From contig JASANG010001081.1 of assembly GCA_030248215.1 (NCBI GenBank), positions 1 to 64,000 of the forward strand: DNA of 64,000 nt, read 5' to 3'. The DNA is from Enoplolaimus lenunculus (Eukaryota > Nematoda > Enoplea > Enoplida > Thoracostomopsidae). This document shows, piece after piece, positions 55,169-64,000 of this stretch. Positions within the stretch are counted from its first letter, which is position 1, and every line of letters starts with the position of its first letter. A program made the translations under genes and the position numbers. Below the pieces are notes generated by a model. The model was not told the DNA's origin, made no database searches, and worked only from the letters and a program-made list of their open reading frames with translations.

Positions 55169-55333
55169 GGCCCGTAGCCAGCTCACCTCGCTAGGGCGGG
55201 CTAAAAATTTTCAAGAGGGGCATACAAGGTTTTTTGTAGACTTACAAGCTAGGTTGAAAATTTTTTAGGGGGGATGCAAAATTTTTGCAGGGGGCTGAGC
55301 CCCGTGGCCCCCTTTTGGTTGCGGATCCGGCGT
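55169..55333. mobile_element. GGCCCGTAGCC-family MITE (inverted)
   Basis: GGCCCGTAGCCAGCTCACCT at the left; the right side has GGGGGCTGAGCCCCGTGGCC and ends in GGATCCGGC, suggesting a hybrid right end. Confidence 0.72.
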
Positions 55334-55829
55334 TAGTAATAAACTTATCGCTGACTGGTTATATGTGTTATACGCATCTGAGAATATGGCCACGTCACAG
55401 TCGCACAGGCTAGTAGAAGAAGTTTTTAATTTCCAGTTGTATCACTAATAAACCGTGACTGCTGATATTTTATTTTATTTCAGAGGCTTGCAATCTGCGT
55501 GCTCTTTAGTTTAGCCGTAATAGATAATAGAGCGCGTAATTGCAGCTCGGATAATACGGGTCAACTGTCACATGATTACATTAAAGCACCCGACACAGCA
55601 CTAATTCAATATTTTATCCAATGTGTACTCTTCTTTACTAACCTTTAATCGCTACTATTGGTCATCATATATTTAGCCATAAGCACGAGCAAACCAATCA
55701 AACTTCACCGATTTGTGTATATTTAATTTAATCAGTATTTAAATGACTAATTTTATGGTGAGTTCGAAAATTTAATGCTGGTATTGCTTTAGTATGCTTT
55801 GAAGCAGAATAAGTGGATAAATATTTCTT

Positions 55830-56175
55830 ACCCGCGCCGTCTTTTACCCGCGAAATCTAATTTATAGCCACTGGTATACCCGCGCAAAATTCCGTTACCC
55901 GCCCTTTTTTTTCTTCTGTGTTCACCATAATCGTGTAATTTTACAGTGCACAGATGTTACTGGGTATATGCTTATTTTTCGCTTTTACGGTAAAAACAGT
56001 TTAAAAATTCAAATTTTCCTACATTATCTGGTTTTATGTTTGTTATGAAAATTTTAGGCGGGTAAAAATTAACAAATTTTTACCCGCACATTGAAATCTT
56101 TTACCCGCGGCCATACCCGTATCGAAATTGTCTTACGTGGCCGCATTTACCAGCGAATAACGTGCAGCTCTGTTT
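55830..56175. repeat. TTTTACCCGCG-rich element, relative of 3729-4187
   Basis: Dense TTACCCGCG and TTTTACCCGC motifs in both halves, with an AT-rich middle. It probably ends near CAGCTCTG at 56162. The left terminus is unclear. Confidence 0.6.
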
Positions 56176-56772
56176 TGAACCTGTGGCGCAGCGATCGAAG
56201 GGGCAGGGCGCCGGACTTTTATTTTGAATCAGAAAATTTTGCATAAAATAGCATATATAGTGAATTTTGTATAATTATACTCAAATCACTATCTTATAAA
56301 TAATTGAAATTGTATTCAACTTTTTGCTCGCTTCGCTCGCGCCGTTTCTTCCACAGTTATAGATCGCTCTGTCAACCTTTGCGAATAACCGTTCTTGGAT
56401 CAGCTCCTTGTGACCATGCTTTTAGAGAAAAAAACTCGATTCATTAGGACGTTAGTTATGCGCCAAACTTGAGAGGATAAATTGAATTTAATCAAGAAAT
56501 CAGATGCGGTTTTCGTTATTAAAACGAGTTTGACCACTGAAACTGCACGTTAATTTTATACAGTTTAAATTTTGCTTCTTAATTGCCAATTCCTTTTAAC
56601 CATAGCATCATAGATAATTTTACGTGTACATAACAGACCAAAAGCAAAGGCCGTGCTTAGCGACCCTTTCAATTCTTAGGTAGGGGCCGGTGTCGTATCA
56701 TATTCCTAAACTGCCATATTCCCCCTTTCGAATACCAAATTTTTCCGTTGCCATATTTTCTCCTTTTTCGAA

Positions 56773-56840
56773 CAGGGTGATACCGGATATCGGAATACGA
56801 GATACCGAAACCAGAGCCGGATAGTGAACCTGAACCGGAT
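56773..56840 (+). repeat. CAGGGTG-family end abutting the PCSK2 start codon
   Basis: CAGGGTGATACCGGATATCG opens a run of CCGGAT motifs that continues to the PCSK2 ATG at 56839, which overlaps the last CCGGATG. The opposite end of the element is missing. Confidence 0.6.
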
Positions 56841-57000
56841 GTCAACAATGTTTCAGATTTTTGCATGCTGGCTGGTTGCGCTCTCAGTAGAATTTGTGTC
56901 GTCCAAAGAAGTGTTCACTCATGATTTTGTGATTCATACATCTGATAAAGATGCAGCGCATCGCATTGCAAAACGGCATGGAATGCAAGTTATTAAGCCA
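56839..57000 (+). CDS. PCSK2: PCSK2 first coding exon, signal peptide
   Basis: The ATG at 56839 gives MSTMFQIFACWLVALSVEFV and then SSKEVFTHDFVIHTSD. A second in-frame ATG at 56848 (MFQIF) would also leave a workable signal peptide. An upstream in-frame extension would need a GTG start and is not proposed. The block after the signal peptide matches the PC2 propeptide start (VFTNHFLVEL in human) and ends AKRHGMQVIKP before GTAAGC. The bases just before the ATG are repeat-derived (see 56773-56840). Confidence 0.88.
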
Positions 57001-60000
57001 GTAAGCGTTTATCGAGTATAGTACAAATGCATGACAATATAGCATTAGGAAATCCCGTAAACCAAAAATAAAACTGCGTCATGAACGTATTTGTAGTCCC
57101 GTACTCAAATAAGATTTGTAGAACCATGATGAAGGCTGCAAGATTTTAAAAAATATACTGAAAAAATGTTTCAAATTCCGAGAAAACTTGAACAAATTTA
57201 CAAAAAGTAGTCATTCATTCAAGAAGGATATACCAAATTGTACGTGCCTTTGTATAGAAGGTAAAATATCTGCTTGGGCTGAGAAGAATTACGTGTTAGA
57301 ATTAGCGTATTTGTTAGTTCGCCGCCGAATTCAAAGAAATATTTTATTTTTGCCGGTAGCCGAAACATCTGAAACCGTTTGCGTATATTTTATAGGTATT
57401 GGGCGATCAAAGCACATGGCACATGAGACACAAAGCATTACCTGCGGCTCGAACACGCCGGAGCGCTTATCATGAGAAAATGCTCAGGGCAGATCGCGAA
57501 GTAAGCGTTAATGCAAGGGCTGGTTTTGTAATTTCTGGTCATAGTTATCACTATACAGAAACGAGCCGCGTTCTTTACCACCTGGCATTTTAAGTCAAGT
57601 ATTGTCGCAAAATAATAAATTTCAATTTCGCTCCAAAAAATCAAACCTCCAAGACAAAATATGATTGAAAAGAGTGAAGATTTTGAATAAGAATTGCGAA
57701 TAAATTACAACAAATTTAACCAAAATTTTTCCGTTTTTTATGCTTTATCGATGTGCTTAAAGCTCAACATCAGGTTCTAAGATTATGTATGGCATATGGT
57801 TTGTTGTAACGAATGGTTTTAAATTTGAAATTTATGCGTTTTAGCGAGTTAAAATATGGTCACTGATAGCTCTGTAGCGTTGTATTTTGTTACAAGCAGA
57901 AATGGCACTGTTCAAGCAACAGAAATGTTGCTTAGTTTTATGTGCTGTTTTGACGTTTTGTATATATTTAGCAAACTTAGGTTTACTCACAGCCGCAGCG
58001 GTTCTTACAACCTGTAAAATATTTTAATCAGTTTCAATGTTTATCACTTTGTTAAGTTTGTTATTTTTGTTATGATTATAGGTGCATGATGCTGAGCAGT
58101 TAGCTGGCTTTCGTCGCGAAAAACGCGGCTATCGAGCACTTCAAGACACATTATCAGCACTTGAATTCGACAACCTTCAGTCCCCGACAGATCCGCTGTA
58201 TTCCTATCAGTGGTATTTGGTACGTTTTCAAAACTTATAACCAACGCTGTAAAGTCTATGAAATCTATTAAAATACGGATTTTGTTGAATATCAAATGCA
58301 CAAGTAATTACACATTGTAGCGCAACCGTGCCCTAAAATCTATTAAGAAATTCAAGCTTAATCCTAAGCGGAATCCTAACCCTAAACGTAAGCCTAAACA
58401 CAATGGTTGGCGTTAAATTTTCGAGTTGATGAAATTTCGGATTACAAGCTGTCGATCGACGAGTTGTCGGACGTCGAATTGTCGTGATACCCACGGGTTG
58501 CAGGCTTGAATTGTTAATTAAAGGTGGTGCTATGGTGCTATAGTGCAGGTTGAAAATTTTTTATTTACCAATTCGTATTCGGCATCGTCCTTCACCGTAC
58601 GCATACGTGCGTTCAATACCGCGTTGCTGAACGATGTCAGACGGCGCTGGATAACATTGAAACTGCAATAAAGTGCAGCGCCACCTTCCGTCGTTCAGCA
58701 ATGCGGTATTGAACGACGTCAGACGGCGCTGGATAACATCGAAACTGCAATAAAGTGCAGCGCCGTCTGACGTCGTTCAGCAATGCGGTATTGAACGACG
58801 TCAGACGGCGCTGGATAACATCGAAACTGCAATAAAGTGCAGCGCCGTCTGACGTCGTTCAGCAATGCGGTATTGAACGACGTCAGACGGCGCTGGATAA
58901 CATTGAAACGCAATAAAGTGCAGCGCCGTCTGACGTCGTTCAGCAATGCGGTAATGAACGACGTCAGACGGCGCTGGATAACATCGAAACTGCAATAAAG
59001 TGCAGCGCCGTCTGACGTCGTTCAGCAAAGCGGGATTTAACGACGTCAGACGGCGCTGGATAACATTGAACCGCAATAAAGTGCCGCGCCGTCTGCGGTC
59101 GTACACCATGGGGGTATTGACCGCCGTCAGACGGCGCTGGATAACATCGAAACTGCAATAAAGTGCAGCGCCGTCTGACGTCGTTACGCAATAAAGTGCA
59201 GCGCCGTCTGACGTCGTTCAGCAATGCGGTATTGAACGACGTCAGACGGCGCTGGATAACATCTAAACTGCAATAAACTGCAGCGCCTACTGACGTCGTT
59301 CAGCAATGCGGTATTGAACGACGTCAGACGGCGCTGGATAACATTGAAACGCAATAAAGTGCAGCGCCGTCTGACGTCGTTCAGCAATGCGGTATTGAAC
59401 GACGTCACACGGCGCTGGATAACATTGAAACCGCGATAAAGTGCCGCGCGACCCGTAGAGGAAACAGACATCAAAGTGCAATTAAGTTGGCATATGTGTT
59501 TTACCGCTTTGTATACTTCAACGGTATGGTTCAAATTCAAAAAATTGTTCGTGTAAGATGACCAAAAACTTCTGATCAGCCTCTTATTCAGTACCATAGT
59601 TTTTAGAAAAATACAGGACAAGGAGGAGGTAAACCTCAGCTCGATCTCAATGTAGAAAAAGCGTGGGCTCTCGGCATATCTGGAAAGAATGTCACAACTG
59701 CAATTATGGATGACGGTAAGTGTGGCTTACGGGGTATAAGACCCGTGCTTTGAAGCTGTGGGTTTTGAGTGCTTGTGCTTTCAAACCAATGGATCATAAG
59801 CTTGATTATTTTTAGAATTCTACATTCATGGCTATTTTGAGTCTTTTGCGTGATGTCATCAACCGGCGTTTGTTCAACACATTGCTTCGATTTTGAAAAT
59901 TTTTGCAAGTTGATTGTTTCTCATGACGCGGTCGTAAAAATGTCTAGTTGGTACAGACAGACTGGGTCATGAAGTATAGCATTCGCTCAAGCTTATGCAT

Positions 60001-63000
60001 CGGAGTTGAAGTAATTTCTTAATGCACAAAACAAACGGAATTGTTCAGCAAAACAGAGTTTGAAATAAACAATTGTAATTCATGTTCAGCGGCGGATCTA
60101 GAAATTTCTGACGGGGGAGGTGGGATGGCAAAAGTTATGAAACGCAATTTTTACTGTATGCTATTATAAGCTGTGCAGTATTACCGAATTGTTAGTGTAT
60201 AGTAACAAAAATCTTTGAAAATATAATGCTGCAAAATGAAATATTTACACTTACAGGTATTGACTACATGCATCCGGATTTGCGCGAGAATTTTGTAAGT
60301 TTGTGCTAGATGACACAATACGTATCTGAGCCCCCATATTTTGAATAGTTTGTACCACCTATCACCAGTTTAGTGTTGAAGTTTCAAACGAGCAGACGGC
60401 AGCAACTACAAAAACCTCGGCTAATAAGTAATACCAACCAAGCCCGAAAAATATGCCGCACTTTTTGAAGTGTTCCGCGGTTTGGTTCGAAAGTTGTAGC
60501 ATCTATCATCAACCTGTGATAGGCACTATATGCATACATTTGAGAATACGGTCACTGAATTCTATCCATATTCATAGCTTTAGCGGTATTCCGCTTAGAG
60601 TGCAATATTGTAAAAAATCTGACTTGATTATGCAATTGTGTAACTTGTTAAAAATGCAAGATGCAATGAATACGTCCCTGTAATCGTAATGCAGCCAGCA
60701 TGCAACAATTTGTTTAATGTCTAGGGTTAACTCAGCGCCCGTAGTATAAAACGATTGCTTTTATTACTTTAGAACGCCAGAGCAAGCTATGACTTCAGCA
60801 GCAATGACCCGTTCCCATACCCACGATACACTGACGATTGGTTCAACAGGTATTGTTTTAAATTTTTAACTAAGATTTTACTTCCTGACCAGTCCCGATT
60901 ATTTAGGCGATTTGGCCTAAAAGCAAAGCTCTAAGTTGAGTTTAACTTCACTACTCGTGTCAGCGAACTAATTTGTCACTCGCATTCGTTATTCTGTAAA
61001 CAGTTTTTTCAGGAGAAGTTGTAATGCATATTATAGTACAATAATATTGGCTAATCAGTAGTTAATACAGAAGTTACCGTTTGACTTGCAAGCGCAAACT
61101 TTGAGCAATCAAAAATGTAGATACGTTCGAATTTGCCGAAATCAGGCAAACCTTGGTTCAGCTTCTAATACTGAAACGAGCAGATGCAATTTTATTTTTC
61201 TGACATCGATTTTCGTTTAATTTTTTTATCACCTGGTGACTAAGCTTTTTATCATTTCTAGTCATGGCACTCGTTGTGCTGGAGAGATTTCGGCAAAACG
61301 CGACAACGGGATTTGCGGTGTAGGTGTTGCTTATGACTCGAAAGTCGCAGGTAATTATAAGCTTCTTAACGGAGTTATCACCAGGCATTCTGAAATGATT
61401 TTTCAACTGCTTCTAAAAGTTAAAAAACGGGGCAGAGAGACGTAAGGTAAAGGTGTATAGACTGATGAGAGTATATTTTATGAATTGTCTCATTTTAAAT
61501 TAATGTTAGGTGTTGCGATGCGACTAACAATGTGCATAGCATTTATCATTAGTTGTTAATAGGTTTTCGAACTCATGGACTGTTGTAGTTGTTTCAGCCT
61601 TCAGTTAAAGGGTCTCCCGTTTTTCGTACGACTGCAATAGAATAGGATTAGATTTTATATACTATTACTACGCTTATGGGTAGGACTAGGTTTAGGAGTT
61701 CGCTTAATCATAGGCTTACGACCCTAAAAATAGTATTGGTTCATTTGAGCATGATTATTACGAACCTTCTTGTTTCCGCTGAAAAATAAGCACTGTTAAA
61801 TGTTTTTTGTGAATTTCTAGGTATTCGCATGCTGGATCAACCGTACATGACAGATTTGATTGAAGCGAACTCAATGGGACACGAACCCAATATGATTGAC
61901 ATCTACTCGGCGAGTTGGGGTCCGACGGACGATGGGAAAACTGTGGACGGTCCGCGAAACGCGACGATGCGCGCAATTGTTAAAGGTGTCAATGAGGTCA
62001 GGATGAAACTTGGTTAATCATTGGCGCAACTGCGAGGATTGGAGGCTGCGCAGGTTTTCGTCAAATATCTTCAACGTTACCCTAGCCAAAAAATTTATGA
62101 AATAAAAAATTCTATTTTAGAAAGCTTTTCTCACTCCTCTAACAATCGCCCTGTCTCGTTAACAAGCAATTTCTGGTTTCGTGGCTATATATAGGGTTAG
62201 TACTCAAATATTTCGGCTAAATATCTAGCTTAAGATTGGATGGCCGCAGGACGGGATTGTATTTCGAAACAATTTTGTCGCAATTTGGGATGCCGTACCG
62301 GATGACACTGGATAAAACAAACATCAAACAATTTGTCAATGCTCCGTTTACAATGCTCGTCAAGCTGAAATGTTGTAAAAACAACATGTTCTATTGAAAC
62401 CATGAATCAAAACTCTTATTGCACAGAACAAGTGTTAGATGTCTAAAAATAGCATGTGTCAGCTAACAGGCCACAAACTGCCTGGTTTGAGTTGGGCAAA
62501 AACTGTTAACAGGATTTTTAGTTTCATTGTTCTCCAGTTAAGTTCAAAACTATCAACGCGTTACAAATGCCAGAAATGTTGAACCAAAACAGTTTTGAAT
62601 AATGTACAAGTGTAAACCAAGCCTAAGCTGACACAATCCAACCAAAAAGCGTCCATGCGAATATTTTTTCAGGGCCGTCGAGGTCTCGGCTCGATTTTTG
62701 TTTGGGCATCAGGCGACGGCGGAGATGATGACGATTGCAACTGTGACGGCTACGCGGCGTCAATGTGGACCATATCAATTAATTCTGCTATAAACGATGG
62801 TGAAAACGCAAATTACGACGAATCGTGCAGTTCGACGTTGGCATCAACGTTCAGCAACGGTGGCAAGAATCCGCAGACCGGTGTGGTAAGTCGATATCGG
62901 TAAAATAAAAGAAAACAGGTACCGCGGCGCATCCGGAGGAAGGTTGGGGCGGTTCGCATCAGAAAAATTTTGTGACAAAGGTAAAAGCCGGTTATCGTTA

Positions 63001-63945
63001 GTTATTTCAAGAGTGCATGATGCTAGAGTGTGTGCAACTCTTTAGGTTCCACATGGTATAAAATGTTCCACCGAGCGTTGCGTTTTTGGCCGACTCCCTG
63101 TTTAGTGGATGGTCGCTGTGACATGCACTATCCCTAAATTAAACTATAAGCGTGCAACCAGCGAAATTTGTGTGCTACAAAATGTACCACCGGGCGTTGC
63201 GTTTTTGGTCCACCCGCTTATTTAGATGGGGAATAATTGAAGTTTGAAACGTAGAATGCGCATTCTTTTAAAATTATAAACAGAGTTAGTTTACAACTGC
63301 AATATTTCAACTTGTGAAATTGAAAAAATCGTCAAACTTGACCCCCTCCCCCATAAATAAGGGGAAGGGGTAGGTCAAAACGCAACGTGCGTTGGGTACA
63401 TTGTTTTCTGCACAGAATGTACATCGTTGTACACTGTTGTTGAAACCATTATCCACTCGGTTATATATACCCACCCTGTTTCTGAGGTTTTAATAAGTCC
63501 CTTTCGGCAACAGCTTATGATAATCAAACAGGACCCTGAGGCCGATTTATTCTGCGGATTCCAAAAATAGGTCGCTGAAAAGATGGTGTAAAATACCTGT
63601 TATTCTCTGCTCATAGGTTCGGTTTTTGAAACACTCGGCACGGGACCTTTGGAGCTGTGGTCACTGAGGCCGATGTCTTTACTGGTCTCTATAATTATAA
63701 CCCGACCTGCTGTTTGATTAGATCAAAATCAAATTACTATTGCATAAACATTTGCGGAAATGCAATCGAATTACCTTTTTGGTTCGTGCGTATTAGAACA
63801 TTTTCACAGACAGTGGCGAAGCAGGTTTTGTTGTTTTCATTCAGGCAACCACAGATTTGTACGGCAAGTGTACTACCAGTCATAGTGGAACGTCTGCTGC
63901 AGCTCCTGAAGCAGCTGGTGTGTTTGCGCTTGCGTTGGAGGCCAA
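56839..63945 (+). CDS. PCSK2: PCSK2, prohormone convertase 2 (5' part; continues past window)
   Basis: PC2 is a kexin-type subtilase that cuts prohormones after dibasic sites inside dense-core vesicles. Exons: 56839-57000, 57396-57500, 58082-58219, 59607-59715, 60257-60294, 60773-60849, 61262-61350, 61821-61996, 62673-62885, 63845-63945; phases all agree. Numbered from the ATG at 56839, the protein has a signal peptide (about 1-22), a propeptide with internal ARTRRS and terminal RREKR|GYR processing sites, catalytic Asp170 (MDDGIDYMHPD), His211 (SHGTRCAGE), Asp313 in WASGDGG and Ser386 (SGTSAAAPEA). Aspartate at the oxyanion position, where other convertases have Asn, is the hallmark of PC2. 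The rest of the catalytic domain, the P domain and the C terminus lie beyond position 64000. Confidence 0.96.
58355..58405. repeat. degenerate AAGCCTAA array
   Basis: Motifs AATCCTAAGC, AACCCTAAAC and AAGCCTAAAC in a PCSK2 intron. A similar block in inverse orientation is at 61675-61720. Confidence 0.7.
58602..59456. repeat. 82-bp palindromic minisatellite in a PCSK2 intron
   Basis: About ten units, starting near 58628, 58711, 58793, 58875, 58956, 59037, 59119, 59236, 59317 and 59397. Each unit holds GACGTCAGACGGCGCTG and its exact complement CAGCGCCGTCTGACGTC (perfect arms of 21 bp when extended) around a loop of about 25 nt containing CAATAAAG. Minus-strand ORFs of up to 145 codons over the array are by-products of the period. 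Confidence 0.93.
60328..60557. mobile_element. MITE with ATTCTCAAATG ends in a PCSK2 intron
   Basis: Left CCATATTTTGAATAGTTTG, ACCACCTATCACCAG; right TGATAGGCACTA, CATTTGAGAATACGGTC. The left end is more eroded. Confidence 0.62.
61997..62672. other. PCSK2 intron
   Basis: AT-rich, no repeat family or coding signal recognised. Confidence 0.5.
62673..62885 (+). CDS. PCSK2: PCSK2 exon with the PC2-specific oxyanion Asp
   Basis: Encodes GRRGLGSIFVWASGDGGDDD and then DCNCDGYAASMWTISINSAI and YDESCSSTLASTFSNGGK. The Asp in SGDGG is at the position of Asn in furin and PC1. The run GDDDDC is more acidic than human GSYDDC. The donor is GTAAGT after the codons for TGV. Confidence 0.95.
62886..63844. 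other. PCSK2 intron with a diverged direct repeat
   Basis: AAAATGTTCCACCGAGCGTT at 63059 and AAAATGTACCACCGGGCGTT at 63178 mark a diverged tandem pair of about 120 bp. Nothing coding was seen. Confidence 0.55.
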
Positions 63946-64000
63946 GTAAAGTTTATAAATCATTAGTCTTCGAACAGAAATTTAGTTGCAGTCATTATAG

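Larger units (their letters stand above)
40822..56838. other. 16-kb intergenic region between divergent WDR5 and PCSK2
   Basis: Both promoters must lie here or near its edges. What I can identify is repeats: SINEs, MITEs, nested AAGCCT elements, tandem dimers and TTCCGAT-rich DNA. The open frames longer than 60 codons show no recognisable domain or splice pattern, and I support none as a gene. Confidence 0.55.

Noticed and set aside
58602-59456. CRISPR-like array
   Set aside because: Unit is 82 bp with palindromic arms and no unique spacers, inside an intron of an animal gene.
58719-59621. Overlapping minus-strand ORFs (up to 145 codons) with repeated peptide
   Set aside because: They follow the 82-bp palindromic minisatellite in an intron, appear in several frames, and part overlaps a PCSK2 exon on the other strand.

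Overview
This window is animal nuclear DNA: AT-rich, with spliced genes (GT-AG introns plus one probable GC-AG intron) and a very heavy load of short inverted-terminal-repeat elements, fold-backs, minisatellites and tRNA-derived SINEs. The encoded proteins are clearly metazoan but differ from the vertebrate orthologues, so I read it as an invertebrate. A tunicate or another marine deuterostome would fit, but the sequence alone does not settle that.

Three host genes are supported exon by exon, with reading phase checked across nearly every junction. (1) Positions 972-30675, plus strand: the 3' part of CADPS (CAPS, calcium-dependent activator of secretion), about 17 exons ending in a stop and a poly(A) signal at 30821. 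(2) Positions 34733-40821, minus strand: a complete 12-exon WDR5 gene encoding a 326-residue WD40 protein. (3) Positions 56839-63945, plus strand: the first ten exons of PCSK2 (prohormone convertase 2), covering signal peptide, propeptide and all catalytic residues; the gene runs off the right edge. CADPS and PCSK2 both act in dense-core vesicles, one in exocytosis and one in peptide maturation, and they lie about 26 kb apart with WDR5 convergent to CADPS between them. A small antisense ORF with a signal peptide (2373-2654) inside the first CADPS intron is a weaker candidate gene.

Introns and intergenic DNA are built from repeats. They include scattered degenerate (TTAGGC)-type arrays carried by several element families; hAT-like non-autonomous elements (3729-4187, 33344-33666, 38590-38921); a GGCCCGTAGCC-ended MITE family; a GGCGGATCC-ended family; fold-backs made of one short motif (8990-9880, 18147-20082, 22422-22641); a 510-bp element rich in CCCATATGGG palindromes; tRNA-related SINEs; and a decayed Ty3/gypsy-type integrase fossil near 32.0-32.6 kb.

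The most unusual signal is local tandem duplication that captures splice acceptors and exon starts. A 132-bp array (12471-13502) repeats the acceptor of a CADPS exon eight times, in an open frame continuous with that exon. A 34-nt WDR5 exon is present twice with identical sequence. A 5' partial copy of a CADPS exon lies just upstream of the real one. A PCSK2 intron carries about ten copies of an 82-bp unit whose 21-bp arms form a perfect stem. The region 40.8-56.8 kb has no gene I could support.
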